Below, piece by piece: positions 48,673-56,975 of a stretch of 64,000 nt of DNA. The stretch's first letter is position 1. Each line of letters starts with the position of its first letter. The translations under genes were made by a program, and so were the position numbers. Source of the stretch: JACVRW01 sp963811055 (lineage in GTDB: Bacteria > Actinomycetota > Thermoleophilia > Solirubrobacterales > Thermoleophilaceae); assembly GCA_963811055.1 (NCBI GenBank), contig CAWEPQ010000001.1, forward strand, positions 1 to 64,000, written 5' to 3'. The notes below the pieces were generated by a model. It saw nothing but the letters and a program-made list of their open reading frames with translations, did no database searches and was not told where the DNA came from.

Positions 48673-50331
48673 CTACGCCAGGTTCGACTTGCGCGGGTAG
48701 ACGACGCTCGGGTCGGTCAGCACGTTCACGAGCGCCGGCTTGCCGGAGGCGAAGGCGCGTTCGATCGCGGGCCGCAGGTCGTCCGGGCGCTCCACCAGCT
48801 CGCCATGTCCGCCGAGTGCGGTGACCACCTGGTCGTAGCGGCAGCCGGGCTGCAGGTCGGCTGCCACCGAGTAGCCGTAGAGGAACTCCATCGGGTGCTT
48901 CTCGAGCGCCCAGATGCCGTTGTTGCCCATCACCGCCACCACGGGCACACCGTGGCGCACCAGCGTGTCGAACTCGAGGCCGGAGAAGCCGAATGCTCCG
49001 TCGCCCAGCAGCAGGCAGACCTGGCGGTCCGGGTGGGCCAGCTTGGCCGCGAGCGCGTAGCCCGGTCCGGTACCGAGGCAGCCGTACGGACCCGGGTCCA
49101 TCCAGCACCCGGGCTCGTAGCTGTCGATCACGCGGCCGGCGAACGACACGAAGTCGCCGCCGTCGCCGATCACCACCGCGTCCCGGTCGAGCACCTGGGC
49201 CAGCTCGCGGTAGAGGCGCATCGGATGGAGCGGCGAGCGGTCGTCGTTCAGGTCGTCCTGCTCCGCGCCGCGGCGCTCGTTCTCGACCTCCCGCAGCTGC
49301 GCGGTCCACGCCGCGCGGTCGGACCCGCCGGCGGCCGCATCGCGCAGTCCGCGGAGCGTGGCCCGCACGCCGCCGAAGAGCTCCGCGGCCACCTCGCGCG
49401 GGTGCGAGCGCTCGGGCGGGGCGGAGTCCACGATCACGATTTGGGTCTCGTCGCCGAAGGACCCGCCGAAGCCCAGACGGAAGTCCATCGGCACGCCCAC
49501 CACCAGCGCCACGTCGGCGCCCTTGAGCCCCGTGCCGCGCGCACGCGAGAAGAACTGCGGGTGGTCGGCCGGCACGCAGCCGCGGGCCAGCCCGTTCAGG
49601 AACACCGGGATCCCGAGCTCCTCCGCCAGCGCCTGAAGCTCAGCCTCGCCGCGGGCCCAGTACAGCCCGGTCCCGGCCATGATCACGGGGCGCTCGGCGC
49701 CGCGCAGCAGCTCGGCCGCACGCGCGATCGCGTCGCCGTCGGCCGCGGCCGCGTCTGCCGGGTTCGCGAGCTCGGCGGGCGCATCCGCGTCCACGTCCGA
49801 CTCCATGAACACGTGGTCGAGCGGGAAGTCGAGGAAGGTGGGGCCGGTAGGAGGCTCGACGGCCACGCGCAGAGCCTCGTCCACGATGCCGGGGATGTCG
49901 GCGGTGGAGTCGGCGGTGCGCGCCAGCTTGGTCACCGGCGCGACGAACGGCACGTGGTCGATCTCCTGGAGCGAGCCCTGCCCCCACCGCATCGCCGGCG
50001 CCCGGCCGCCGAGTACGAGCAGCGGAGAGCCGTTCTGCAGGGCAGAGGCCATCCCGCTCATGCCGTTCGTGACCCCCGGCCCCGCGGTAAGCGCGGCCAC
50101 GCCGGGCTCACGCGTGGCCTTGGCCCAGCCCTCGGCGGCGAACACCGCGGTCTGCTCGTGGCGGACGTCGACGATGTCGATGCCCTCCTCGCGGCAGCCG
50201 TCGTAGATCGAGAACAGGTGCCCGCCGGAGAGGGTGAAGAGCTTGGTCACGCCATGGGCCTTCAGGCGCTTGGCCACCAGCCGGCCACCGTGAAGGCCCA
50301 CGCGCTGCTCGGTCTGCGCCTCGGTGGACAC
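48673..50331 (-). CDS. acetolactate-synthase-like ThDP enzyme
   Basis: This 552-residue cytosolic enzyme has the three-domain IlvB/POX architecture. Residues 15-180 form the pyrimidine domain with the catalytic Glu in DIVDVRHEQTAVFAAEGWAK and GPGVTNGMSGMASALQNGSP. The middle domain is PVIMAGTGLYWARGEAEL. The ThDP-Mg motif is LLLGDGAFGFSGLEFDTLVR followed by VMGNNGIWALEKH. It has no regulatory subunit gene beside it, so a specialised decarboxylase or ligase role (for example an oxalyl-CoA- or benzaldehyde-lyase-like reaction) is as likely as acetolactate synthesis. It starts with GTG. Confidence 0.88.
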   Translation of the reverse strand: MSTEAQTEQRVGLHGGRLVAKRLKAHGVTKLFTLSGGHLFSIYDGCREEGIDIVDVRHEQTAVFAAEGWAKATREPGVAALTAGPGVTNGMSGMASALQNGSPLLVLGGRAPAMRWGQGSLQEIDHVPFVAPVTKLARTADSTADIPGIVDEALRVAVEPPTGPTFLDFPLDHVFMESDVDADAPAELANPADAAAADGDAIARAAELLRGAERPVIMAGTGLYWARGEAELQALAEELGIPVFLNGLARGCVPADHPQFFSRARGTGLKGADVALVVGVPMDFRLGFGGSFGDETQIVIVDSAPPERSHPREVAAELFGGVRATLRGLRDAAAGGSDRAAWTAQLREVENERRGAEQDDLNDDRSPLHPMRLYRELAQVLDRDAVVIGDGGDFVSFAGRVIDSYEPGCWMDPGPYGCLGTGPGYALAAKLAHPDRQVCLLLGDGAFGFSGLEFDTLVRHGVPVVAVMGNNGIWALEKHPMEFLYGYSVAADLQPGCRYDQVVTALGGHGELVERPDDLRPAIERAFASGKPALVNVLTDPSVVYPRKSNLA

Positions 50332-50368
50332 GGGCGCGAGGCTATCCGATTGCTATACGTCCCGAGGC

Positions 50369-51256
50369 ATGAGCCAAAGCCTGGACGGAGACTTCGGGGG
50401 AACCTTCCCCTACGCCGCCGGCTTCGTGCAGTCGGACTCGGTGCGGCTGCACTACGTGGACGAGGGCCCGGCGGACGCCCCACCCGTGCTGCTCGTGCAC
50501 GGGAACCCCACCTGGAGCTACCTCTGGCGCCACCAGCTCCGCGACCTGCCGGCGGCCGGGCACCGCTGCGTCGCCGTCGACCACATGGGCTTCGGGCGCT
50601 CCGACAAGCCTCCGCACCTGTCCGCCTACACGCTGCGCAGGCACATCGACAACGCACTGGCCGTGATCGACTCGCTGGACCTACGCGATGTCGTGCTCGT
50701 GGCCCACGACTGGGGCGGCCCGATCGGTCTCGGGGCCATGCTCGAGCGCGCCGACCGGCTGCGCGGCCTCGTGATGATGAATACCTGGGCCTGGGAGCTG
50801 CCGAGCTTCCTGCCGCCCTTCGTGCGCGAGTTCCGCAACGAGGGGCTGGGCGAGATCCTGGCGATGGGGGGCAACCTCTTCGTGGAGTCGATCCCCGGGG
50901 GAATGGCCCGGCGGGAGCCCCAGCCGCTGATGATGGACGCCTACCGCGCGCCGTTCCCCGACTACTGGTCGCGCGTCGGCACGCTCGCGTTCCAGCGCGA
51001 CATCCCGCTCACCGAGCGCGACCGCAGCGCCGGCCTGATCGCGTCGATCCACGAGCGCCTGGACACGCTCAACGTGCCCACGTTGCTCATCTGGGGCATG
51101 CGCGACCGGGTGTTCCAGCCGATCTTTCTCGATCAGTGGCGCGAGCTCTTCCCCCACGCGGAGAGCGTGGAGCTCGACGACGCCGGCCACTTCCTCGTGG
51201 AGGACCGCCCCGACGCGGTTACTGCTGCGATCGAGAAGTTCCTTCGGGCCCTCTGA
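50369..51256 (+). CDS. haloalkane dehalogenase-like alpha/beta hydrolase
   Basis: This 295-residue enzyme has the dehalogenase set: oxyanion/halide motif LLVHGNPTWSYLWRHQL (Asn-Pro with adjacent Trp), nucleophile Asp followed by Trp in VLVAHDWGGPIGLGAML, acid in LIWGMRDRVFQ and catalytic His in LDDAGHFLVEDRPD. Such Asp-nucleophile enzymes hydrolyse C-halogen bonds or related substrates. The ATG is at 50369 with GAGG upstream. It is divergent from the ThDP enzyme, and its 3-prime end overlaps the convergent GGDEF gene by 38 bases. Confidence 0.88.
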   Translation: MSQSLDGDFGGTFPYAAGFVQSDSVRLHYVDEGPADAPPVLLVHGNPTWSYLWRHQLRDLPAAGHRCVAVDHMGFGRSDKPPHLSAYTLRRHIDNALAVIDSLDLRDVVLVAHDWGGPIGLGAMLERADRLRGLVMMNTWAWELPSFLPPFVREFRNEGLGEILAMGGNLFVESIPGGMARREPQPLMMDAYRAPFPDYWSRVGTLAFQRDIPLTERDRSAGLIASIHERLDTLNVPTLLIWGMRDRVFQPIFLDQWRELFPHAESVELDDAGHFLVEDRPDAVTAAIEKFLRAL

Positions 51257-52262
51257 GGTTGCCGCCCCAGCGGCGCTCGGAGCGACGCGTCCGAGCCTCG
51301 GCGCGAGCCTGCTTCGAGCGGTGGAGCGCCGCGTCGGCCTCGGCGTGCAGCGCCCGTGGATCGAGTGAGCTTGCTTCGGCGAGACCCATCGAGATGGTGG
51401 CCTGACCCGCGATCTGCACGCTGCCGGCCACCGCATCGACCATCCGGCCACCCACGAGCTCGGCCCGGCTCAGTCCCGTCTCGACGAGCACCAGCGCGAA
51501 CTCGTCCGCTCCCACCCTGAATGCCTGGTCGCCGCTCCGGCCGCCCGCGAGGATCCGTCCCACCTCGGCCAGCACCGCATCGCCGCGTGGATGGCCGTAG
51601 CGGTCGTTGACGGACTGGAGCCCGTCCACGTCGAAGAGCGCGAGTGAGAGCAGCGAGCCGTAGCGGGCCGCGCGGCCCGCTTCGCGGATCAGCGCCTCGT
51701 CGTACGCGCGCTTGTTGCCGAGCCCGGTGAGGGCGTCGCGGCGACTGTCGTCGCGCACGGCGGCGAACTGCGTGGCGTTGGTCAGGTGCGCGGCAATCAC
51801 GCCGCTGAGGAGGCCGAGCATCTCCTCGTCGGCCGCGTCGAACGCCTCCCGCTGCGACGCATAGAGCTTGAGCACGCCCACCGTGCCGCCATCAGGATGC
51901 TGGAGCGGCACGCAGATCATGGATACCGCCCCCAGGAGGAGGCATACCTCGGCGTTCACGCGCGGATCGGTACTCGCGTCGTCGCAGCGCAGCAACTGGC
52001 CGGTGTCGATGCACAATCCGGAAAGGCTCTGTGCGGCCTCCATCCTGAGGCCGAGGAACTCCGTCGCGGTGCCGGACGCGGCCCGGTAGACCAACTCGTC
52101 GCCCTCCGCGATCTCGACCACCGCGGCGGCTGCGTCCGTGATCTCGCGGGCTCGCTCCACCACACGTCGCATCACCTCGTCCAGGTCGAGCCGCGAGCTC
52201 GCTATCTCGCTCTGCGTCTCTACGACCATCCGCAGGCGATCCGCTTCCGCACGTTTGCTCAT
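51219..52262 (-). CDS. GAF-GGDEF diguanylate cyclase with GADEF variant
   Basis: This 347-residue cytosolic protein has an N-terminal coil, a GAF domain (residues 25-160; DAAAAVVEIAEGDELVYRAA, SMICVPLQHPDGGTVGVLKL) and a GGDEF domain (DALTGLGNKRAYDEALIREA). The signature is FRVGADEFALVLV, Gly-Ala-Asp-Glu-Phe in place of GGDEF. The metal and catalytic Asp/Glu are kept, and the inhibitory I-site RSGD lies five residues before it, so it may still make and sense c-di-GMP. TAAGGAATG is the start region. It lies 44 bases after the SpoIIE-type gene's start side and is probably in the same operon. Confidence 0.85.
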   Translation of the reverse strand: MSKRAEADRLRMVVETQSEIASSRLDLDEVMRRVVERAREITDAAAAVVEIAEGDELVYRAASGTATEFLGLRMEAAQSLSGLCIDTGQLLRCDDASTDPRVNAEVCLLLGAVSMICVPLQHPDGGTVGVLKLYASQREAFDAADEEMLGLLSGVIAAHLTNATQFAAVRDDSRRDALTGLGNKRAYDEALIREAGRAARYGSLLSLALFDVDGLQSVNDRYGHPRGDAVLAEVGRILAGGRSGDQAFRVGADEFALVLVETGLSRAELVGGRMVDAVAGSVQIAGQATISMGLAEASSLDPRALHAEADAALHRSKQARAEARTRRSERRWGGNLRGPEGTSRSQQ

Positions 52263-52306
52263 TCCTTCCTTATCGGAAGCTTTGGCGAACGGTAAAGGGC
52301 AGCGGT

Positions 52307-54292
52307 CTAGCGAGCAGCCGCGCGGCGCGACGCGGCCTCGATGCTCTCCACGTTGCGCGGGAGCACCTCCACGCGCCTGCGGTTGCCGAACACCACGTGG
52401 AGCACCACTCCGCCGAAGCGCTCGGCGAGCCCGCGCGCCTCCCGCTCGGCCGCGTCCACCTCGTGCTCGGTCAGGCCGCACGACTCGAGGAAGCGGCGGG
52501 CCATAGGCCCTTCCAGCTCGCGGGTGGAGAGCTCGAGCTGCTCTGTGCGGAAGAGCCCGGCGGTCACGCCGGCGGTGGGCGAGATGACCACTGCCGCGAT
52601 GTCGTCGGCGCTCACCCGCGCCTCGCTGGCGGCGCGCGCGATCAGGTCCTTCGCGGTCGTCTTGGGACCGAGCTCGTCGAGCATCTCGGTGAGCCGCTCG
52701 CGTCCGAGCGTGCCGTCCGCGGTGCGCGCCTCGATCAGGCCGTCGGTGAACAGGCACGCCACCGAGCCGGGCACAAGGGGCACCGTGGTCTGGCGCAGGC
52801 CTGTGCGCTCGCCCACACCGATCGGCGGGGAGGAGCTGGCGGTCACGGGGTCGTGCGGATGCGGGCCGACCACGATCGGCGCGGGGTGTCCGGCGGTCGC
52901 GTAGGTGAGCGAGCCGGTCTCGGGATCGTGCACCGCGAGGAGCACCGTGGCGAAGTCGCCGCCGAGGTTCTCGTCGATCACGCGGCCCGCCACCTGGAGC
53001 GCCACGCGCGGCTCGAGGCCCGCCTCGAGATATGCCCGCAGCGTGTAGCGCATGAATGCCGTGCGGGCGAGCGCGCCGCGTCCGTGCCCGGACACGTCGC
53101 CGAGGATGAAGCCCACCCGTCCGCCGGACAGCGGCAGGGCGTCGTAGAAGTCGCCACCCGCCCCGGGGCCGTCCGCCGGGCGGTAGGCCACGGACGTGCG
53201 CAGCGCGCCGAGGCGCTCCGGCACCGGCGGCAGCAGCGCGGTCTGTAGAAGGCCGACCTCCTGAAGCAGCTCACGGCGCTGGCGGGCCAGCCGGCGCGCG
53301 CGCATGTGGGAGAAGAAGTAGCCCGCGCCGAGCAGACCGCAGAGCACCGCCAGCCCGCCCAGTGCCACCTTGAGCGAGTCGGGCACCACCTCGACGATGT
53401 CGCGCACGGTCCTGACGATCGGGGTGCTGTCCTCGTTGGGAGTCCGGTCCTGGATCCCGCCGTCGCCGCCGCCGTCCTTGGCACCCACGCGCGCAAAGCC
53501 GCCGGAGCCTGCCGCGGGCGCGGGCTCGCTGGCCGCCGAGTCTCCGCCGGAAGCGGCGATCACTGCCGCAACGGGGACTCCCGTCGCACGAGCGAAGCGC
53601 ACCGTCCGCTTCTGCGCCGCGGTGTTGGCGGCGCTCTCCTCCGGCGTGAGTGATTCGACCGGGGGATTGCCACCGGGCAGGTCTGGCACGACCTGCCCGA
53701 GCGAGTCGGTCCCGGTGCCGGGCGCGGGCGCGACGCCCGGCGTGCTCGGCGCGGCGACCTCGGGCACTCCCCCGCCCGACGCGTTGTTCTGGTCGACCGG
53801 AGGCGGCCGGAAATCGACCGGTGGCGCCGGCGGTGCGGGCTCCTCCATCGGGGGCTCGGGCGCCGTCACGGGCGGTTCCTCGGGAATCTCGTTCGGGTCT
53901 CCGGGGGGGATCTCGTTCGGATCGGGCTCGACCACCGGAGGCTCGTTGGGCTGCTCGACGGGGCCCTCGCCGTCGTCCGGATCCACGCCTGGCGGCGGCT
54001 CCTCAACGCCGGGCTCGGTGGGCGGCGGTTCCTCCACCACCGGCTCGTCGACCGGGGGCTCGTCGACCGGGCCGGCCGGAGGCAGATCCTCATCACCGAG
54101 AACTGGTTCCGGCTGGATCTCCGGAACGGTCACCACGGGGTCGCCCTCGCCGTTCGCCTGAGCGCTGGCCAGGGGGCCATGGCTGCCGCCGGCCAGGAGG
54201 GCCACCGCTATGCCCAGGAAGAGCGCCAACGCCGCCGCCCACGGGGCAAGCTGAGCCCGCGTTCGGTCACGCAGCGAATGGGGTGGGCGCAT
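52307..54292 (-). CDS. membrane SpoIIE-type PP2C phosphatase with Pro/Glu-rich extracellular stalk
   Basis: This 661-residue protein has membrane segment APWAAALALFLGIAVALLAG. About 130 residues of Pro/Glu/Asp repeats follow (for example EEPPPTEPGVEEPPPGVDP), then a linker region and a second helix (KVALGGLAVLCGLLGAGYFF). The cytosolic SpoIIE domain (residues 360-580) has metal motifs GAGGDFYDALPL, GFILGDVSGHGRGA and FTDGLIEARTADG, all intact. A C-terminal acidic/helical domain (LTEHEVDAAEREARGLAERF) resembles no kinase I can name. PP2C proteins of this type free sigma factors through anti-anti-sigma proteins; an ECF-type sigma gene lies 800 bases away. Confidence 0.88.
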   Translation of the reverse strand: MRPPHSLRDRTRAQLAPWAAALALFLGIAVALLAGGSHGPLASAQANGEGDPVVTVPEIQPEPVLGDEDLPPAGPVDEPPVDEPVVEEPPPTEPGVEEPPPGVDPDDGEGPVEQPNEPPVVEPDPNEIPPGDPNEIPEEPPVTAPEPPMEEPAPPAPPVDFRPPPVDQNNASGGGVPEVAAPSTPGVAPAPGTGTDSLGQVVPDLPGGNPPVESLTPEESAANTAAQKRTVRFARATGVPVAAVIAASGGDSAASEPAPAAGSGGFARVGAKDGGGDGGIQDRTPNEDSTPIVRTVRDIVEVVPDSLKVALGGLAVLCGLLGAGYFFSHMRARRLARQRRELLQEVGLLQTALLPPVPERLGALRTSVAYRPADGPGAGGDFYDALPLSGGRVGFILGDVSGHGRGALARTAFMRYTLRAYLEAGLEPRVALQVAGRVIDENLGGDFATVLLAVHDPETGSLTYATAGHPAPIVVGPHPHDPVTASSSPPIGVGERTGLRQTTVPLVPGSVACLFTDGLIEARTADGTLGRERLTEMLDELGPKTTAKDLIARAASEARVSADDIAAVVISPTAGVTAGLFRTEQLELSTRELEGPMARRFLESCGLTEHEVDAAEREARGLAERFGGVVLHVVFGNRRRVEVLPRNVESIEAASRRAAAR

Positions 54293-54597
54293 GAGGTTGT
54301 CCTCGGCTTTTCAGGCGTCCGCGGCGAGTGCGGGTGTCGAGGGCGTAGGACGTTCGTCTACAGGCGTACTAAAGGGTGATGGGAGGGCATGGAGCGACAC
54401 TGGGACGGTCATGTCGCGACCGCTCATAAGCAGGACGCGGCTGGCCTTCGCGGGAAGGACCACATGTCCAGTATCTCGCGTAACTCGCTGAGCGCCAGCA
54501 GAAATATTCACGGAGCCCCCCACACACTCCGATTCTCGCCCATCGGGCCCCGTTCGGGAGCCGGTTTACCGCGCAGAGAGCGGGGTCGCTCCCGTAT
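54293..54597. other. gene-free promoter region
   Basis: These 305 bases lie between the SpoIIE-type gene start and the DUF4235 stop. Open frames here have poor codon composition and no ribosome sites. It presumably holds the promoter for the SpoIIE/GGDEF unit on the minus strand; I see no clear repeat or hairpin. Confidence 0.4.
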
Positions 54598-54876
54598 CTA
54601 CTCGGGCTCCGGGTGCTTCTCGCCGGGCCAGGTGCCCGTGGTACGGGCGAACGCGCGGCGGCTGTAGTGGTCAGTGGCCGCCTTCACGCCACGGAAGATG
54701 GCGCCCTGGAGCAGGGCGGCCGCGAGCAGCTTGCCCCACTGCACGTCGCGGTGCTTGCTCTCCGGGGGCTCGTCGGCGTCGATGAGCCCCCAGATCTGGT
54801 CGAAGAGCTTGCGCGACACCGCGCCGGCCGCGAGGCCGCCGAGGATGCTGACGGGAATGAAAAGCAGCTTGGCCAT
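54598..54876 (-). CDS. DUF4235 small membrane protein
   Basis: This 92-residue protein begins MAKLLFIPVSILGGLAAGAV, a membrane helix, then KLFDQIWGLIDADEPPESKH and a second helix LLAAALLQGAIFRGVKAATD, the actinobacterial DUF4235 layout. The ATG at 54876 is preferred because the longer frame runs into the tRNA gene. The function is unknown; family members are near-universal in high-GC Gram-positives. Confidence 0.85.
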   Translation of the reverse strand: MAKLLFIPVSILGGLAAGAVSRKLFDQIWGLIDADEPPESKHRDVQWGKLLAAALLQGAIFRGVKAATDHYSRRAFARTTGTWPGEKHPEPE

Positions 54877-54941
54877 GATTGCGCTGACGCCTGTATACCG
54901 GGGTGCCCGCCGGAGTGCCGCCTCAAACAGCCGCCGGCCGA

Positions 54942-55015
54942 TGCCCGGGGTGGGATTCGAACCCACACGTGAGCCGGGTTTAAGCCGGCCGCCTCTACCA
55001 TTGGGCTACCCGGGC
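54942..55015 (-). tRNA. tRNA with UAA anticodon (nominally Leu), class I size
   Basis: The 74-nt cloverleaf has acceptor stem GCCCGGG/CCCGGGC, discriminator A, anticodon stem GCCGG/CCGGC with loop CTTAAAC (anticodon TAA at 54982-54980), and T-arm GTGGG-TTCGAAT-CCCAC. The anticodon reads UUA, a leucine codon, but the variable region is only about 6 nt, whereas tRNA-Leu normally has a long variable arm. CCA is not encoded. Identity is therefore uncertain: a divergent tRNA-Leu, or a class I tRNA whose anticodon has changed. Confidence 0.85.
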
Positions 55016-55097
55016 GCGACCTAGTCTAGGACCGCTCCCAGACCCGCCGCGAGCGCAACTTCCGCATTGCTACGGTGTCTTCGAGACGGGTATCCAT

Positions 55098-56618
55098 TTG
55101 GAAGCCTCAGCGCTACAACACACGGCAAGGCTTCCGGCGCTCGCTGGGCGCTCGCCGCTGCTCCGGCTTCAGACCGACGAGAAGCTCGTGGCGCTCATCC
55201 GGCGCGGCCATCACGGCGCCTTCGAGGCGCTGGTGCAGCGGTACCAGCCGCGACTGCTCGCCTTCTGCCGGCACATGCTCAACTCGCGCGAGGATGCCGA
55301 GGACGTGCTCCAGGAGGTGTTCGCGGCGGCGTTCAACGCGATCTGCGCCGACGAGCGTCCGATCAACGCGCGCCCCTGGCTCTACCGGATCGCGCGGAAC
55401 CGCTGCCTGAACCACCTGCGCCGGCCGCAGCACGCGGGGCAGGACTCGATGGACGTGTTCGAGCGCGACGGCGGCGCCACCACCGCCGACACCGTTCACA
55501 GCCGCGAGGAGTTCCGCAACATCGTGGCCGACGTGCAGGAGCTTCCCGAGACGCAGCGCACCGCCCTCCTCCTGCGCGAGATCGACGCCCTCACCTATGA
55601 GCAGATCGCGGAGGCGATGGACACCACCGTGCCGAGCGTCAAGTCGCTCCTCGTGCGCGCGCGCGTGGCGCTCGCGGAGGCGGCCGAGGCGCGCCTGCTC
55701 ACCTGCGACGAGGTGCGGCTCGAGCTCGGCGGCGTGGCTGAGGGGATCAACCGCACGTCGCCGCCGATCCGCCGGCACCTCAAGACGTGCGAGCGCTGTC
55801 GCACCTTCAAGTCGGAGCTGCGCAAGACCTCCAAGGCCCTGGCCGCGATCTACCCGATCGGGCCGCTGCTGATCTTCAAGAAGCTGTGGATCGCCAAGCT
55901 CGGCTTCGGCGGGGCGGCCAGCGCCGCCGTGTCGTCGTCGGGCGGCGGCGCCGCCGCGGGCGGCGTGGCGGGCGCGGCCGCCGGTGCGGCGGGCGGGATC
56001 ACAGCCGGTGGCGCCATGTCCGCCGGCATGTCCACGCTCGCGACGAAGGCCGCGGCCGGCATGGCCGCCGCGGTGATCGTGACCGCCGGCGCCGTCGAGG
56101 TGAAGCACGTGGGCGACCGTCAGGCCACGCCGCCCGCCCAGGTGGCGCTGGCCCAGCCGGCGGCAGTAGCCGCGCCGGCGGTGGCAGTGGCCGAGCCCAA
56201 GGCGGTCGCGGAGCCGACGCGCAAGAAGATGACGGTGCGGGTGCTCGAGGAGAAGCCCAAGCCGGCCGATCCGGCCGTGCCCGCCGCGACGACCGAGGAA
56301 GGGGCCGTCGTGGCCCCCGAGGACGCTCCCGTCCAGGAGGACGGATCCACGGTCGTGTTGCCGCCTCGCGACGAAGAGGTTCTGACGCAGCCCGGTGTCC
56401 CGGCCGACCCGGCTCCTCCCACGGCGGAACAGCCGGAGGGCATGACCGGCTCGCAGCCACCCCCCACCGCGCCCCCCACGACCCAGGCGCCGCCCACCGG
56501 CCAGACCACCCCCACGCCCCCCACCCCGCTTCCCGCCCCCGCCCCGCTGCCCGACCCCGCGGCTCCCGCACCGGAGCCCCCCGCACCGCCGCCCGCGGCG
56601 GACGTGCCCGTTCCCTGA
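55098..56618 (+). CDS. ECF-type sigma factor fused to zinc-finger, membrane and Pro-rich C-terminal segments
   Basis: This 506-residue protein has sigma region 2 at residues 30-100 (FEALVQRYQPRLLAFCRHML, NSREDAEDVLQEVFAAAF) and region 4 at 145-205 (LPETQRTALLLREIDALTYE, TVPSVKSLLVRARVALAEA). A zinc-finger-like HLKTCERCRTF of the anti-sigma type follows near residue 230. Hydrophobic Ala/Gly-rich segments come next (TKAAAGMAAAVIVTAGAVEV), then about 150 Pro/Ala-rich residues likely outside the cell. Most ECF factors are near 190 residues, so this is a membrane-attached sigma factor with built-in regulation. It starts at TTG 55098. Confidence 0.87.
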   Translation: MEASALQHTARLPALAGRSPLLRLQTDEKLVALIRRGHHGAFEALVQRYQPRLLAFCRHMLNSREDAEDVLQEVFAAAFNAICADERPINARPWLYRIARNRCLNHLRRPQHAGQDSMDVFERDGGATTADTVHSREEFRNIVADVQELPETQRTALLLREIDALTYEQIAEAMDTTVPSVKSLLVRARVALAEAAEARLLTCDEVRLELGGVAEGINRTSPPIRRHLKTCERCRTFKSELRKTSKALAAIYPIGPLLIFKKLWIAKLGFGGAASAAVSSSGGGAAAGGVAGAAAGAAGGITAGGAMSAGMSTLATKAAAGMAAAVIVTAGAVEVKHVGDRQATPPAQVALAQPAAVAAPAVAVAEPKAVAEPTRKKMTVRVLEEKPKPADPAVPAATTEEGAVVAPEDAPVQEDGSTVVLPPRDEEVLTQPGVPADPAPPTAEQPEGMTGSQPPPTAPPTTQAPPTGQTTPTPPTPLPAPAPLPDPAAPAPEPPAPPPAADVPVP

Positions 56619-56645
56619 TCGGGGTCGTCTAGGCTGCCGCGCGCG

Positions 56646-56975
56646 GTGGCCACCTTCGACCAGTTCCTCGAGATCGACATGCGCGTCGGTCGCGTGACCG
56701 CGGTGGACGAATTCCCCGAGGCACGCAAGCCGGCTTGGAAGCTCACAGTCGACTTCGGACCGGAGATCGGCATGCGCCGCTCCTCAGCCCAGATCCGCAA
56801 CTACTCGCGGGAGGAGCTCGAGGGACGCCTGGTGGTCGCGGTGGTGAACTTCCCACCGCGCCAGATCGGTCCGTTCATGTCCGAGGTGCTCGTGCTGGGC
56901 GCCCCCGACGAGGAGGGCAACGTGATCCTGCTGCACCCCGATCATGAGGTGCCCTTGGGGAGCCGGATCTCCTAG
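56646..56975 (+). CDS. CsaA-like tRNA-binding-domain protein
   Basis: This 109-residue OB-fold protein reads TFDQFLEIDMRVGRVTAVDE, RKPAWKLTVDFGPEIGMRRS, VAVVNFPPRQIGPFMSEVLV and GNVILLHPDHEVPLGSRIS. These match CsaA, a dimeric chaperone-like protein with a tRNA-binding fold. It starts with GTG 56646. It shares CTAG with the convergent R2lox-like gene. The role in secretion or RNA binding is inferred from Bacillus CsaA. Confidence 0.88.
   Translation: MATFDQFLEIDMRVGRVTAVDEFPEARKPAWKLTVDFGPEIGMRRSSAQIRNYSREELEGRLVVAVVNFPPRQIGPFMSEVLVLGAPDEEGNVILLHPDHEVPLGSRIS

Noticed and set aside
48805..51405. A long plus-strand open frame of over 850 codons
   Set aside because: It is antisense to the ThDP enzyme and out of frame with the dehalogenase; residues are compositionally biased and no motif is present.
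54311..54523. A 70-codon minus frame in the gene-free region
   Set aside because: No ribosome site and no family-like composition; it sits in the promoter region of the SpoIIE-type gene.
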